A DNA stretch of 64,000 bases. It comes from Nemopilema nomurai. Lineage: Eukaryota > Cnidaria > Scyphozoa > Rhizostomeae > Rhizostomatidae. Where the stretch lies: assembly GCA_003864495.1 (NCBI GenBank), contig ML133442.1:1863731-1927730 (forward strand). Direction: 5' to 3'. The position numbers and the translations under genes are program-made. Under the pieces are notes generated by a model. That model searched no databases and was not told the origin of the DNA. It was given only the letters and a program-made list of their open reading frames with translations. Positions 13,020 to 24,477 of this stretch are shown here, piece after piece; the first letter of the stretch is position 1; each line of letters starts with the position of its first letter.

Positions 13020-14420
13020 TCAAATGATATCAATTCTTTTAAATGCACTTTCTTCTTTTTTGATTTTTAAAACATTAAAACTGCTAAAGTTGCATAGTAT
13101 ATTGTCAACAACATCATGAGTGAGATGATACTTTTTAGTTATCTTCTCTGTTGTCCATTCTTCTGAGTTAAGTTTCCTGAGTGAAAGCATTTCCAAAACT
13201 TGTTCAGATGAGATTCTTCCTGGAACTGGCCTTGTCCCAGTGCTTTTTGATGGCAGGCTTGAGGCCAAATTACATGAAATCTTGGATAGAAGAAAATTAC
13301 ATACAGCATTTTGTTTACTTTGGGATGTTCAGCCCCCAGTGACACCACTTCACCTGTAAGATTTCTTCAAGTTTGTTTGGTGAATAGTGAAAAATGAAAA
13401 TTATATGTGCTCTGCTCTAGCGTTTCTAAAGACAAACAAGGCCCTCAGACTCAGGCTGTTTCTCAAAGTCAAAAAAATTTGCCTCTTGTTTGTTTCAAAC
13501 CAAACAAAGTGGCTGCAATACATTACAAACACGATAAAGAGATATGTTACAAGTTTCTATTGAATTAGGGTCAAAATACCTTTTCATCTACAGAATCAAC
13601 TTTCAGGTCACTCAGCAGCTTCAAGTACTCTGTGTCCTTCACTTTGTCAATGTCTTGCAAAACAGGATTATCTACAAGAGGTAGTTAAGTCATTTGATTA
13701 GAATTTTCAAAGTTAAATTTAGATGAAAGATCCAAGATATAACAATCTTTTACTTCTGAATAAAATAGAAATAAACCGAAGGTACGGCATCATCAACAAG
13801 AGCTAGATAAGATAGCATGTAGTTATTCAACCACACAGTACATTTTCTTCAGAGGTGAGTGAACACATCCCTAGCATTGGTTTGCTTTTCAATATACACC
13901 AAACAACTTGCAAAGAGTCCTATGAGCATGGTCATAATTTTGGACATCAGACAACACGGACTTGCTGCCGTTATCAAAACGGTCTGGCCAGCTTGGACGC
14001 GACCTCAATAGTAGCAAAACCATTTATGAACACGAAGGGGAATTAACTCTACTCGTCCCCAACACAAATCACTCCAGCACTTCTAGTTCTACACCGATAC
14101 TGAGCAGGACCGAGTATCGGTATAATGCTCATCAAAGTGCAAGGAATAATAGATTAATGGATAAAAAGTGCTAGAAGATGCCACTGATCAATGACTAGAT
14201 GGAAAATTTACATGTCAAATGAGAAGCTCTAGTTTTTCGGCAAGACCGATTCAAAAAGGATTATTAGCCTACCGCTCACAAGGTTCTTGAAAGCCTCTTC
14301 AGTGGAAGGATGTCGGGGAGCCTGCCTGGGCTTCTCTTTTGATACTTCCCGATGCATTCTTGTTTCAGTCATAACTGTATTTGACGCAAGCCTAGATATT
14401 TTGGACCTAACAGCTCCCAT
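13020..14420 (-). CDS. NDUFAF4: NDUFAF4, mitochondrial complex I assembly factor 4
   Basis: NDUFAF4 helps assemble the Q-module part of respiratory complex I. On the minus strand, exon 1 is 14420-14273, exon 2 13671-13580 and exon 3 13280-13020 (stop TGA), phases 1 then 0, giving 166 aa against about 175 in human. The protein begins MGAVRSKISRLASN, so residue 2 is a Gly as in the family (a possible myristoylation site), and then carries the diagnostic APRHPST. Exon 2 gives the YLKLLSDLKVDS block. Exon 3 gives PVPGRISSEQVLEML followed by EEWTTEKITKKYHL, matching the family's C-terminal half. The exon 1 donor was chosen over a second GT six bases earlier because only it keeps the phase. The start codon lies 87 bp from the target duplication of the transposon. 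Confidence 0.9.
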
Positions 14421-14507
14421 TTTTCGGTTTGGTTTATAGATGATGATACAATGTCAATAACACATGGTCAACAAAAACTTCTCACTCTTCACCTCCCCAC
14501 TCTCATG
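14421..14507 (-). promoter_or_regulatory. NDUFAF4-side half of the split bidirectional promoter
   Basis: Only 87 bp separate the NDUFAF4 start codon from the transposon end (the last 8 bp are the target duplication CTCTCATG). NDUFAF4 must therefore use a promoter in this short stretch or inside the transposon. No TATA box is obvious. Confidence 0.5.
14500..14507. repeat. 8-bp target site duplication, left copy
   Basis: CTCTCATG, identical to 19227-19234. Eight bases is the duplication length typical of P elements. Confidence 0.93.
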
Positions 14508-14538
14508 CACTGATCTAAAAAAAAGACTGGATCGAGCT
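14508..14538 (+). repeat. Left terminal inverted repeat, 31 bp
   Basis: Begins CACTGATCTAAAAAAAAG and ends ATCGAGCT. Exact reverse complement of 19196-19226; similarity stops abruptly after base 31. Confidence 0.95.
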
Positions 14539-14588
14539 ACCTATTGTTTTCCCAACATGACTTTTGAAGCGCGCGATTTTCAATAGGC

Positions 14589-14607
14589 GCCATATTGGTC
14601 GTACCCA
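14589..14607 (+). repeat. Subterminal inverted repeat, left copy (19 bp)
   Basis: GCCATATTGGTCGTACCCA, the exact reverse complement of 19139-19157. P elements carry a shorter internal inverted repeat that acts in transposition; the same role here is inferred. It lies just upstream of the transposase start codon. Confidence 0.88.
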
Positions 14608-14624
14608 CGAGCCTACTGTAAACA

Positions 14625-17600
14625 ATGTCGGGTAAGAAGCGTGGACCGCAATGTAGCGCTTTTGGTTGCTCTAAGCGAAAAAAGGTTGACCCAAGAAGTG
14701 AAAGTGAAGGCAGCAGTGACGAAGAATCTTTTGCAAAAAGACAATTGCCAAGAACCTTCCATGCGTAGGTGTTCTTTTTTTTGCTGTGATATATAAACAT
14801 CGGGGCATCTAAGGGGGTTGTGGGGGTTACAACCCCTGTCCTTTTTGACAAGGAAGTGAATTTTGCCCTATATCCATGGAAATCCAATGTCTTTATGTCC
14901 CATTTCTACCACGAAACCCCTGCCCTTAAAATATCCTAGTTGCGCCCCTGTTACTATGTACCTGCCTGACATCTATTTTAAATTTTTCCACGATAAAATC
15001 GTGCATTTAATTTTTACGCCCTGTACAAAATAAAGGTAGACGTCTCTTTTTTTAGATTTCCAAAAAATGAGGAAAGGAAACAAGCGTGGGTGACAAGAAT
15101 TCATCGCCAAGATTGGTTGCCAAGCAAGCACTCGTTGCTGTGTTCGGACCATTTCCAGGAAAAGGATATCGATAGAACAGGCCAAGTCGTGCGTTTGAAG
15201 AGCGAAGCTGTTCCTGTAAGGTTCAAGATGTTTCCAAATCATTTGAAAAAGGTACTTGTTTTATTGAGTTGCTCCAGTCGATTTTACTGAATACTGCTTC
15301 TATGCAACAGTGGTGCGGTGGATGGTGAGGTCTCGGGAGGGCTCAGCCCCCTTGGTAGAATTAGAGATTTTAGGGTGGCTCCACCCCCTTAGCAAGGGCC
15401 AGTATAAATTCTTAACTTGGCATGGTGGATTGAACTTTAGGGTGATGTTGATTTTCCATGAATAACCAATTTCTTTTAGCCTTCGAGAGCTTGCAAATAG
15501 CTTAAGTGATGTCATATACACAGCAAGGGTGTAGTTTCTGCAGAACAGCCCCCCCTTTCTAATTTCCTAGGGAGGCACCTAAGCAAAACTCTGAATAATG
15601 CATACCATTAAAGATTTTTCTTTTGCCTTGTTTTTTAAGATTACCATGAAAATTGTGAAAATTACTTGCAAAATCTTTTCCTTAAAAACACCATTCTAAC
15701 AAGCTTTCTCGTCTAAATTTTTAACAGCAGTTATAAATGTTGTAGGTTTCAAAAGAAAGAAAGTTACCAAAAAGAAGAGCTGCCAGTGTAACTGAAAATG
15801 CCACTGTTAATGAAGTTTGCCTGCCATCAAAGGAAGTTGGCCAAGATCACAACTACCATATAGTTGACTCACCGAGAAAACTGAAACAACAGATTGAAAA
15901 GTGTAACAATCAAATTCAGACATTGCGAAAGCAAGTAAAAACAGCAAAGCAAAAATCTCGTCGTCTTAAAAAGTCTGTGACTTCAATGAAGACTGTTGTT
16001 AAACATCTACGCCAGAAGCAGATTATTTCATCAAGCTGTGAAGAAATGCTCAAACAATCATTCTCTGGAGCGTCCTTGGACCTTATGAAGAGAATGACTT
16101 CCGGCAAGATCAATGGAAAAGGTTGCAAGTACCCACCAGAGTTAAAGTCTTTTGCATTAACATTGCAATTCTACTCATCAAAGGCTTATGAGTTTGTTCG
16201 AAGAACATTTAACTTGGCTTTACCACATCAGAGTCAAATACGTCGATGGTATGCTAAGATTCCTGCAGACCCTGGGTTTACAAAGCCAGCATTCAAGGCA
16301 CTTCAGATTAAGGTAGCTGAAGCAGAGAGCACTGGCAAAGAAGTGATTTGTTCCTTGATGCTTGATGAAATGGCCATCAAGAAGCATGTTTCTTGGGATG
16401 GCTTTAGGTATCGTGGCTTTGTTGATTTTGGAAATGGCATTGAGGATGATTCGACTCCTGTTGCAAAAGATGCACTGGTTTTTATGGCTGTTCATGTTAA
16501 TGGATCCTGGAAAGTTCCATTGGCATACTTCTTTGTTGATGGATTAAGTGGCTCTGAGCGAGCAAATTTGGTAAAAATTTGCATTGAAAGGTTGTCTGAT
16601 GTTGGAGTCAAAGTTTGTTCAGTTATTTGTGATGGTCCATCTTGCCATTTTAATATGCTGTCCCAACTTGGAGCTTCCTTAAATCCACCTAATCTTGTCA
16701 CATCATTCAGCCATCCCTTTCATGCAACACATAAAATCCATGTCCTTCTTGATGTCTGCCACATGTTGAAATTGGTGAGAAATACATTAGCAGAAGGATG
16801 CATGTTAGTGGATAAAGATGGCAGGAAAATTTTCTGGCAGTATATCAAAGAACTACAAAAGCTCCAAGAAAAGGAAGGGTTACGTCTTGGCAACAAGCTA
16901 AAAGCAGCACATGTTCAATGGTGGCAACAGAAAATGAAGGTCAATCTTGCTGCTCAAGCCTTGAGCTCAAGTGTTGCTGATGCTATTGATTTTTGCAGAG
17001 ATGCTCTCAAAATGAAGCAATTTGCAGGTTCAGAGGCCACTGTTACTTTCATCCGCACGTTTGATCACTTGTTTGATGTGCTCAATTCAAGAAATCCTTT
17101 TGCAAAAGGCTACAAGTCAGCTCTTCGTGTTGCAAACAAAAGTACATGGAGCGGATTCCTTGATGTGGCCTTTGAGTACATACTTGGCTTGAAAGATGCA
17201 TCTGGGCAAAAAATGTACACAACACGCAGAAAAACTGGTTTTGTTGGTTTCTTAGTGGCAATTGAAAGCACCAAAGGACTTTTTCATGATTTAGTTGAGT
17301 CTGAAAATGCTCCAATGAAATATTTGCTTATGTATAAGTTCAGCCAAGATCATCTGGAGCTGTTCTTTGGTGCCATTCGATCTGCAGGAGGATTCAATAA
17401 TAACCCTAATGCTCAGCAATTCACAGCAGCTTATAAACGGCTTCTTATGCGCAGCAGTATTAAAGGTAGCCAAGGGAATTGTATAAAGCAGGATGCCACA
17501 GAAGTCCTCCATGTTGTTGATGATTCCTATAATGATGAAAATAATGTATCATTGACCAATGCAGCATTGATCAGAAAGTATGACCTGCATGAAAGAATAC

Positions 17601-18589
17601 CAATTCAATCTGAGCATGACTATAATGATTCACCCAATTTTGCAAGCCTTTCTGAATACAAAGAAGCTGCTGTATCATACATAGCTGGCTATGTTGCAAG
17701 AATGGCAGAAAAAAGGCTCTTGTGCATGGATTGCTGTAGAGCACTTGGCTCAAAGCATAATACAGCAAATTCAAGATTTCTTGCACTCAAGGACAGAGGA
17801 GGACTTTTTAAACCAACCCAGAGTGTGATAACGGTATGCGAAGAAACAGAGAAATGCTTTAACAGGATGCTGGTATCCACTGGTGGAAATCTTCCACAAT
17901 GTGCAGGTTTGTTCCCTTGAGCCACAAACATGAATAAATGTAAACAATGCTTACAAACTCAGAGAGTTACTGAGGATACCACCAAGAAACTAGTTTTCAA
18001 CCCTTTTTTCATGCCAATGGACATAATGTATATTAATCTTTTATATATTTGCACTCTTTTAAATATCCAGTCATGGTATATATCATACTTTAATTAAACC
18101 CTTCACCTTTTATCTATATATAATAACAGTGTGGCTCATCACATGATATAATTTTACTGGCAAGCTGCATAAATTGAAAATTCGAAAAACAGGTGAAATA
18201 CTTTGTTTATTAAGAAAGGAAAAAGACATTCACAGTAGTTGAATAACTTATTGTCAAAAGAATGTGCATTAATTTTACATCACATTTTCACAAATAGTTC
18301 TAATTCTAAAATATTTAGTTTTAAATACTGGTATTTTTCAGGTATCCCTGATGCAATAGCAACTGCTGTGTTAGGAAATGTCAATTTGCCTACTGTGTTC
18401 AGGGACCTTGATGAGCATGTTCTGGACTCTGCACTTGGTGAAAATCATGTTTTCCATATGATCAAAATCTTAGCCAAGTGCTATTGCAAGGTAAGATTGT
18501 ATCACCTAGGAAAGGAAAAAACACAGAAGCTTTCAGGCCCCAACATCAGAAAGAAACTCACGAAGCTGATCCTTTTTAAACACCAGTAA
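14625..18589 (+). CDS. THAP-domain P-element-type transposase, intact
   Basis: Cut-and-paste transposase of the P superfamily (relatives: Drosophila P transposase, vertebrate THAP9). Exons 14625-14764, 15056-15251, 15746-17906 and 18342-18589 (stop TAA) join in phases 2, 0 and 1 to give 914 aa, close to THAP9. The N-terminal THAP zinc finger has C10, C15, the FHAFP turn, W58, C76 and H79, with an AVPVRF box after it; an acidic Ser/Glu insert lies between C15 and FHAFP. A basic leucine-rich coiled coil follows (about 150-200). The RNase-H-like core carries acidic residues fitting a catalytic triad: D319 in LMLDEMAIKKH, D408 in VICDGPS and E650 in FSQDHLELFFGAIR. The block DVCHMLKLVRN, typical of the GTP-binding insert region, lies between them. 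The C-terminus ends in RKKLTKLILFKHQ. No disabling mutation is visible. Confidence 0.95.
14800..14950. repeat. Possible small insertion in transposase intron 1
   Basis: G-rich sequence at about 14801-14841 (GGGGCATCTAAGGGGGTTG) and C-rich sequence at about 14917-14950 (ATATCCTAGTTGCGCCCCTG) look like a poorly matched inverted pair of the CAGGGGCG-type ends found on some small DNA transposons. The pairing is weak and no duplication is clear. Confidence 0.25.
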
Positions 18590-19138
18590 AAGTACAGAAA
18601 ACAAGCTGCTGACATTATTCTCGTGGAAACATATTAACTGTAAATATGAACAAAGTAGTAAATGTATGTAAAACGAATGCTGTAAACCCAATTAAAATTT
18701 GACTGTGCTGTTAAAACTGAGTTCGGTTCTTTGAAGCTACGTGTTATATACCCCTCATCGCGCATATGTTTATCCTACCAGGAAAAATATGAAGCGAGTT
18801 CACCGTTAGTTTTGGGCAGATTTCCGATGCAAAAACCACTATCAAAGCCTGTATATGCCGGAGCGAAACATAAGTCATTCAAGCATTTCAGACTTTTGTA
18901 TTCTTCTGTATCACGATCATTTTAAACGTTGCTGGATTGTCATCAGTCTACTGCATTGTTCCTGCTCTCCCCACAAACACAGGTACGGAATTATTAGCAA
19001 GGACTGCTAAAGTGAACATAAATAATTCAAAAATATCAAATACAAACCTTCCAAGGTTCTAAAGCATCCAACAGAACCAATATCTCAAGGCTTCTGGTGC
19101 AATTTCCCGTAGAACGCTTTTTACCTATATACTTGTTT

Positions 19139-19157
19139 TGGGTACGACCAATATGGC
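19139..19157 (-). repeat. Subterminal inverted repeat, right copy (19 bp)
   Basis: TGGGTACGACCAATATGGC, exact reverse complement of 14589-14607, about 40 bp inside the right terminal repeat. Confidence 0.88.
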
Positions 19158-19195
19158 CGCCGTGTTTTTAGAATGCATCACCGAAAAAATACAGA

Positions 19196-19226
19196 AGCTC
19201 GATCCAGTCTTTTTTTTAGATCAGTG
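19196..19226 (-). repeat. Right terminal inverted repeat, 31 bp
   Basis: Exact reverse complement of 14508-14538, including the run of eight A/T bases. Confidence 0.95.
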
Positions 19227-19234
19227 CTCTCATG
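19227..19234. repeat. 8-bp target site duplication, right copy
   Basis: CTCTCATG, identical to 14500-14507. Confidence 0.93.
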
Positions 19235-19386
19235 GGTCAACTCTTGAAATAGTCTCGTTTTGGCGAAATCTGAATGGATCTATTCGAGGCTTGGTTGCCT
19301 TGGAGTTGAAGTCATAATATAAATACCAAAGGAGGTGATAACAAACCCTGAACTTTAAAAAAACAACATTGCGTTTTCATTCAAGC
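19235..19386 (+). promoter_or_regulatory. PIFO-side half of the split bidirectional promoter
   Basis: 152 bp between the right target duplication and the PIFO start codon. Joined to the NDUFAF4-side flank (14421-14507) it gives about 240 bp between the two divergent start codons before insertion. No TATA box is obvious. Promoter function is inferred from position. Confidence 0.5.
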
Positions 19387-22300
19387 ATGGCAGCATCTTT
19401 ACTTCCTCTAGCAACACCAGGTATGAATTTAATTAGTACCTAAATACTCAGTTTTCCTGAATTTTTGCGTATGACCCGTATTGATTGTCCATGATCCCAT
19501 AGTTCAAACAAAAACAAAAGCGCAATAAAATCGGAATGAATATGATAACATCAGCTCAGAAGTCTCAAGTTAATGTTACTCTGTGGTGCGATAGTGTTTC
19601 ATTCTTTAAAAAATTATCTTATTATTAACTTGCCATTGGTATAATAACTTAGTATGGAAAAGAGTGATGATAAATAACTTGTTTTTCAGTCCCGACTACC
19701 AAAGTATCATTTGGGACCACTTTGTCGAGGGAGCTTTTACCTCTTAAGCCACCACATACAAGAGCCGGGAATGAGCTTGGTCTCAGAGGGCAGACAAATT
19801 TAGGCCCAGGTGTCTATAACAACCATGAGGTATTCTTTTATTTTTTACTTTCCTGTCGGGTTAAAAAGTTGCTATTAACTATGTACTAGACTTTCCTAAT
19901 GTGTAAGAGTTTTTTCGCCAAGAGCAATGTTATTCATTAAACCTGATATTTGGTGTTGCTTAAGCAAACAAGTGGATGCTTGTTTTTTAAACACCAGACT
20001 TTCTGTTTAAAAAGTTTTATGAAATGGAAGTAAAATGATTCATTCAGCTAAATTTAAGGCTATGTTGTGATAACTATTCAAAAATTAGATCCAATGCCAA
20101 TCACGACTGTATTACATGAGGCACTTTGCATACACTTAGAGAGTGAAATAAAACCAAAGAATCATAGATTTTTGTTCACACAAAATGTTATGGTAATGTG
20201 CCATTTGACAAGTTAATGCTTTTTGGAGTACCAATTAGAAAAATTATTTTAATCATGCAGTACTTGAATTATTATAGTATGACATCTTATTGAAATTTTG
20301 CACCAATTCTTAACTTGAAAATAGTAGAAATAAAATTTCTTTTAGCAAATTTGAGGGCTTAAAACATTTATATTCTTAAAAATCTTATTCATTTCAGGTC
20401 AGCTCATTTGTTTACGAGGTGGACCAAAAGCCAGTTTCTAAGAAAGGATACTCCCTTGGCTCTAGAACAGCCCCAAGGTTCAATAAGGAGGCAAATGTGT
20501 GTAGTGCAACCCTTTCTATTCTTCAAAAGCTACTTAGAGTAAATGAAGGGATAGTGTAGTCTAGTCAAGAAACAAGTACATTATGCTGTTTTGAGCTAAC
20601 ATAACATGTCTAATATTTATGTCAATCATTGGATTCAAGCGTTGGACTGTAATCGGTGGGAATATTTTGATATGTTTATCTCAAAATTGCTTTTAATTCC
20701 TTTTCTTTCTGGCAAGTATTAGCATTTAAGCCTGATCTCCTCTTTTATTTTTAGTAGCCTGGCAACTATGTAATTGATGAAATGCTGCTTCCAGTAACAA
20801 TTAGCATTGTTTGATTCAAAAACCAAGGTTTTTGCAGTTTTTACAGCAAAAAACTATAGAGCACAACTAAATTAAGTTTTTGAGATTGATAAGTGGTTTT
20901 GTAACATTTTGTTTATTTATAGGCAGGGCTTCCAGGCCCACCATCATACCAGCCAATCATAAGTAAAAACAGAGAATTCACACAGGCATACAAGCCATTT
21001 CAATGTGGATCTGCTAAACTCCCTCCTCTGAAGCAAGATGCAACACCAGGGTATGGTTTTTTCTCGTTGCCCTGATTTTGATCCATTGACACAATTTATA
21101 CTGCATGATAATCTTATTTAAACATTGTGGTGCTAATTTGAGTTAACTGCAATAGTTTTGCTGTAGAATTAATCAATACTTCACAATACTTCAATACAAT
21201 AGAATCAATCATTTTTCCAGCCAGTTGATATAGTTATGCGTCACTCATGCTACCATCTTTTCAAAAAGTTTTCATAGTCATTAAAGAAAAGCAATGTATG
21301 GCTAACTAGAATTAATTCAAATGAATCTGCTGTTAACTTAGAAAGAAGTCTTAATTCTCACTAGAGAATTTTCTCAGTTTATTTTACCACACTTGATTTT
21401 TTCTATAAAAATGTCTTTTTCTCTAGTCCTGGTGCCTATGAACATCAAGTTGCAAAAAATCGCAAGATCCAGTTTCACTGTGCATTTGGTGGCCCTCAAA
21501 CCCTAAAGTCATCAATTACACTTATTTGTCACAATGGAGATCCAGATACTGTAAGTGCCAAATATCTATTCTATATATCTCATTTAGATATGCATATGGT
21601 TGCTTTTTTCCCAAATCTGAGAATGAAATCCAGCTTATAATTTACTTGATAGTAGTTAATCAGATTGTAACAGGTTTTCAATTTTGCAGTGTGCCTTGTG
21701 TACAAAAGTGCCAAATGGGGATTACTACAGAAGCAGATCTAAAGCACTTTGCAGAGATTGCTACCTAGCCAATTCTTCCAGTAGTCAAGAGAAAGGAACA
21801 AAAAGGTAGCTTAGTTACAGTTTTTAGCTAGAGTAATTTTAGTTCTACCATTAAAGATCATTATGAAGATTTGAGTTATTTTTAGAGATAGCAAAAAATT
21901 AAGGGTGAACATGTGTTTAAATTATTATAGAGTAATAGAGGCAAGTAGGTCACTTTTGATAAATTACACTTTCTAGCTGAAGCCATTTTCTGTCAACAGT
22001 CTTTGTTTATTTTCAAGTACTAACTTACCTGTTCCAATATTCTCTCTCAGATTGGTTTTGCCAATTGTCTTTTATATATTTTGCCAGAAGCTGCATGCCA
22101 GTTTTTAAATAACTTTGAAAAACTTAAGCCATAACTTTTTTCAAACCCCCTTCATAAAGTAAACTGCTCATTGGGCAATGTCTTGGGTCTAATTGTGTTG
22201 TTTTTCTTTAGAAGCAAAGAGGAATTTGTTAAGGTTCGTGATTGTCGAGATGTGCATGGACATGAAGGGACAAATGCAAGACTAAGAGTGAGCAGAATTC

Positions 22301-22574
22301 ACAGTTTTCTTGTAGCAATAGCATTTTGTTACGTTTTGTGTTGCACACTGTTGAGAGACACAATATTCTTCATGAAACATGAGGCAGTTTTCCTAAAGAC
22401 CTGTTGATTTATCTTGGGTATGATTGTCTAAGTCTGCAAAGGTTGCTGTTCCTGATGAGTCATATTGAAGTGGTTTGCACTGAGACTAACATGTTTATTT
22501 CTTTGCAGCTCATGAGCGAGAAGGACATAAAGAAGTTACGAACTCGCGAGGCATACATGAGTCTCTATTACTGA
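19387..22574 (+). CDS. PIFO: Protein pitchfork (PIFO / CIMAP3), ciliary microtubule-associated
   Basis: Pitchfork acts at the base of primary and motile cilia. Exons: 19387-19420, 19690-19829, 20398-20496, 20923-21050, 21427-21550, 21690-21805, 22212-22287 and 22509-22574 (TGA); all phases agree and give 260 aa. Family hallmarks appear in order: KVSFGT, the LGPGVYNNHE turn, KGYSLGSRTAPRF (human has a near match), an AYKPF block, TPGPGAYE, and the C-terminal signature LRTREAYMSLYY with the stop directly after. The human protein is about 190 aa; the extra length lies mainly before the C-terminus and includes a C-x2-C-x16-C-x2-C pattern (C176, C179, C196, C199) encoded by exon 6. It is transcribed divergently from NDUFAF4, with the transposon between them. 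An ATTAAA at 22658-22663 may be its polyadenylation signal. Confidence 0.92.
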
Positions 22575-23487
22575 CAATCTGTAAATATGTAATATAAGTA
22601 TAAGTTTATAAGTACAATTTCAACTATGATACTTTTTTACAAATATTTGGTATGTTGATTAAATATTTATCGAAGCTGCTACATGTCATAGAAAGCTCTA
22701 GACTTGGTAACAATGTCAATATTGCTCTATCAGGCCTCATGCCTATGTAATGAAGCTCAAATATTTCGTTTTGATGTTTTTTGCCACCATCTTTTACTCT
22801 GGCCCATTGCCTTAAAGGTGTGCAGGCAGGTTTAATTCGCTTTAAAGTTCTTTTTCGCCACTTTTTAAAATTTGCTTGATGATGGCAACGCTCCCACTTC
22901 AGTTCGAATAATGTTACAATCGCAGTAGTTCACTTCATATGCGATGTCTGATGGCAGATTAACTTAAAAATGAAGGTTTACTTGGATGGGTGCAGCACTG
23001 TGTCCATTATCTCTTCAAAATGTCTTTTTGATTCCAATTACTTTGTGGAGGCGTTTCTCGCCCCGACCTGCAACCTCCCCACACAACGACTTTTTCTAAA
23101 GTGTACAGCTAAATCTATAATTCTATTCAGTGATGAAACTTCTGTTATCCGTTTAATGTTAAAGACGCGTTTGCATGATGCCGGCGATTTGCTCTCGGCA
23201 GATGTAAGTATCGGGTGCAGCGCATTTTGTTTACGAGACACTCGCACTTTGACGATTGTGGTCGAAACCAAAAGAAAGAAGAAAGGTTTCGGCGCAAAGC
23301 CCTTGCTATTATCAACCTAGGATTAGACGTGAATTGGACTGGATTATTAAAGGCAAGCAGCGCACTATTACTCGTCTCTGTGCTTGGTACTTTCGTGTGA
23401 CCAAGGGCGTTAATTGACGGTAACTTGGAAAATTCAATTATAATTTTTCATATGAAGCCTTAGACTTTCTTAAGTATATAACAATTT

Positions 23488-23536
23488 CACAATTGCTAGA
23501 AAAAGCGGAACTATTTTTCGCATACTTAAAAGTACT
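23488..23536 (+). repeat. Dispersed repeat, copy 1
   Basis: 49 bp that recur at 54000-54048 with one mismatch (AGCGG against AGCAG). Starts CACAATTGCTAGAAAAAGC and ends TACTTAAAAGTACT. Confidence 0.85.
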
Positions 23537-23754
23537 TTTTTCGTCCGACACTCCTCAGAGTATGCAAACGTCGGAAGATAACCAAAAACTGGCAGAATAA
23601 TTGGCCAGATGCGGATCGAAAACACTAGAGGGTGGTAAGAAGCGCGCGTGATTGGTTATAATTGACCGATCAGCGTTACTTGACACCTAACTTTAGAAGA
23701 GCCCAAGGGAAAAGACGACCTCTTTCTGTCTACAAAGAATGGGATTTTCCATTG

Positions 23755-24117
23755 AAATATATCTACATAAGCCCAAACAGTAATGAAGAAATGAACAAAA
23801 ACTGAATGATCTGACCTTGATGGGACAAGAAATATGGACTTGGTCATTGTGGGTGACTTTGATTATCCAGAAATCAATCAGAAAACATAACTCTGTGACA
23901 AAGCAGCAGAAAAATTCCAGCCTCTGTTTCTAGAAGAAACAAGAGGTGCGTTCTTTATTTAAGACACTGAGGAGGCAACTCATGCAAGAATAAACGAGAG
24001 TAATTATTTTCTTGATTCAGTATTTATCGACAACAAATGCCTTCTAGAAGAATGTACTGTTGGTCAACCATTTGGGAGGGAAGAGAGACAATGCAACAAT
24101 TTATTGTTCACTCAAAC
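23755..24117 (+). mobile_element. Degenerate non-LTR retrotransposon (endonuclease domain remnant)
   Basis: Conceptual translation gives SPNSNEEMN, then DLVIVGDFDYPEIN, then LDSVFIDNKCLLEECTVGQPFG in one frame, interrupted by stop codons. The order SPNS ... VGDFNYP ... D-V ... VGEPFG is typical of the endonuclease domain of CR1/L2-like LINEs. No intact reverse transcriptase is visible. It is an old, dead copy. Confidence 0.6.
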
Positions 24118-24477
24118 TAAGATGCAATACATCAAGGATTATGCAAAATCGCTTTAAGTATGAGAAGGGTGATTACGATGATTTAAGGGGAGTGATTGTC
24201 AGCGTAGGTTGAAGGCCACGTTTCAAGGCATTAAATTCTAATTGACACTCGACAAACTTTCAAAATTGAGTTGCGTTACAAAGTTTTGCCAAAGTACAAA
24301 AGCATCGCCAAAGGCAGCACACAACAGATGTGGATGGGCGGCATGAAAAAAGACAAGAATAAGAAAGATGCTACAAACGCTGGCTAAAAACATAAACTGG
24401 AGTTCATTACTAGAATAGCTGTGAATACTTGAATCAAATAGATATACATTTAAAGTTATTTGGCATAAAAATTATAC

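Larger units (their letters stand above)
14508..19226 (+). mobile_element. Complete P-element-like DNA transposon
   Basis: The 4,719-bp element is bounded by perfect 31-bp terminal inverted repeats (14508-14538 and 19196-19226, starting CACTGATCTAAAAAAAAG) and by a perfect 8-bp duplication. A 19-bp subterminal inverted repeat (GCCATATTGGTCGTACCCA) lies at 14589-14607 and, inverted, at 19139-19157. Inside is one four-exon THAP transposase gene with no frameshift or stop. The 31-bp termini, 8-bp duplication, subterminal inverted repeats and four-exon gene all match the layout of the Drosophila P element (about 2.9 kb). This copy looks young and potentially autonomous. Its introns and the stretch 18590-19138 hold no other gene I can see. 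Confidence 0.95.
22575..24477. other. Intergenic region with repeat and LINE debris
   Basis: Holds the PIFO 3' flank, a 116-codon open frame at 22970-23320 (+) with no recognisable domain or splice context, one copy of a dispersed repeat (23488-23536) and a decayed LINE fragment (23755-24117). Confidence 0.5.

Noticed and set aside
22970..23320. 116-codon plus-strand ORF
   Set aside because: Open on both strands, no splice context, no recognisable domain.
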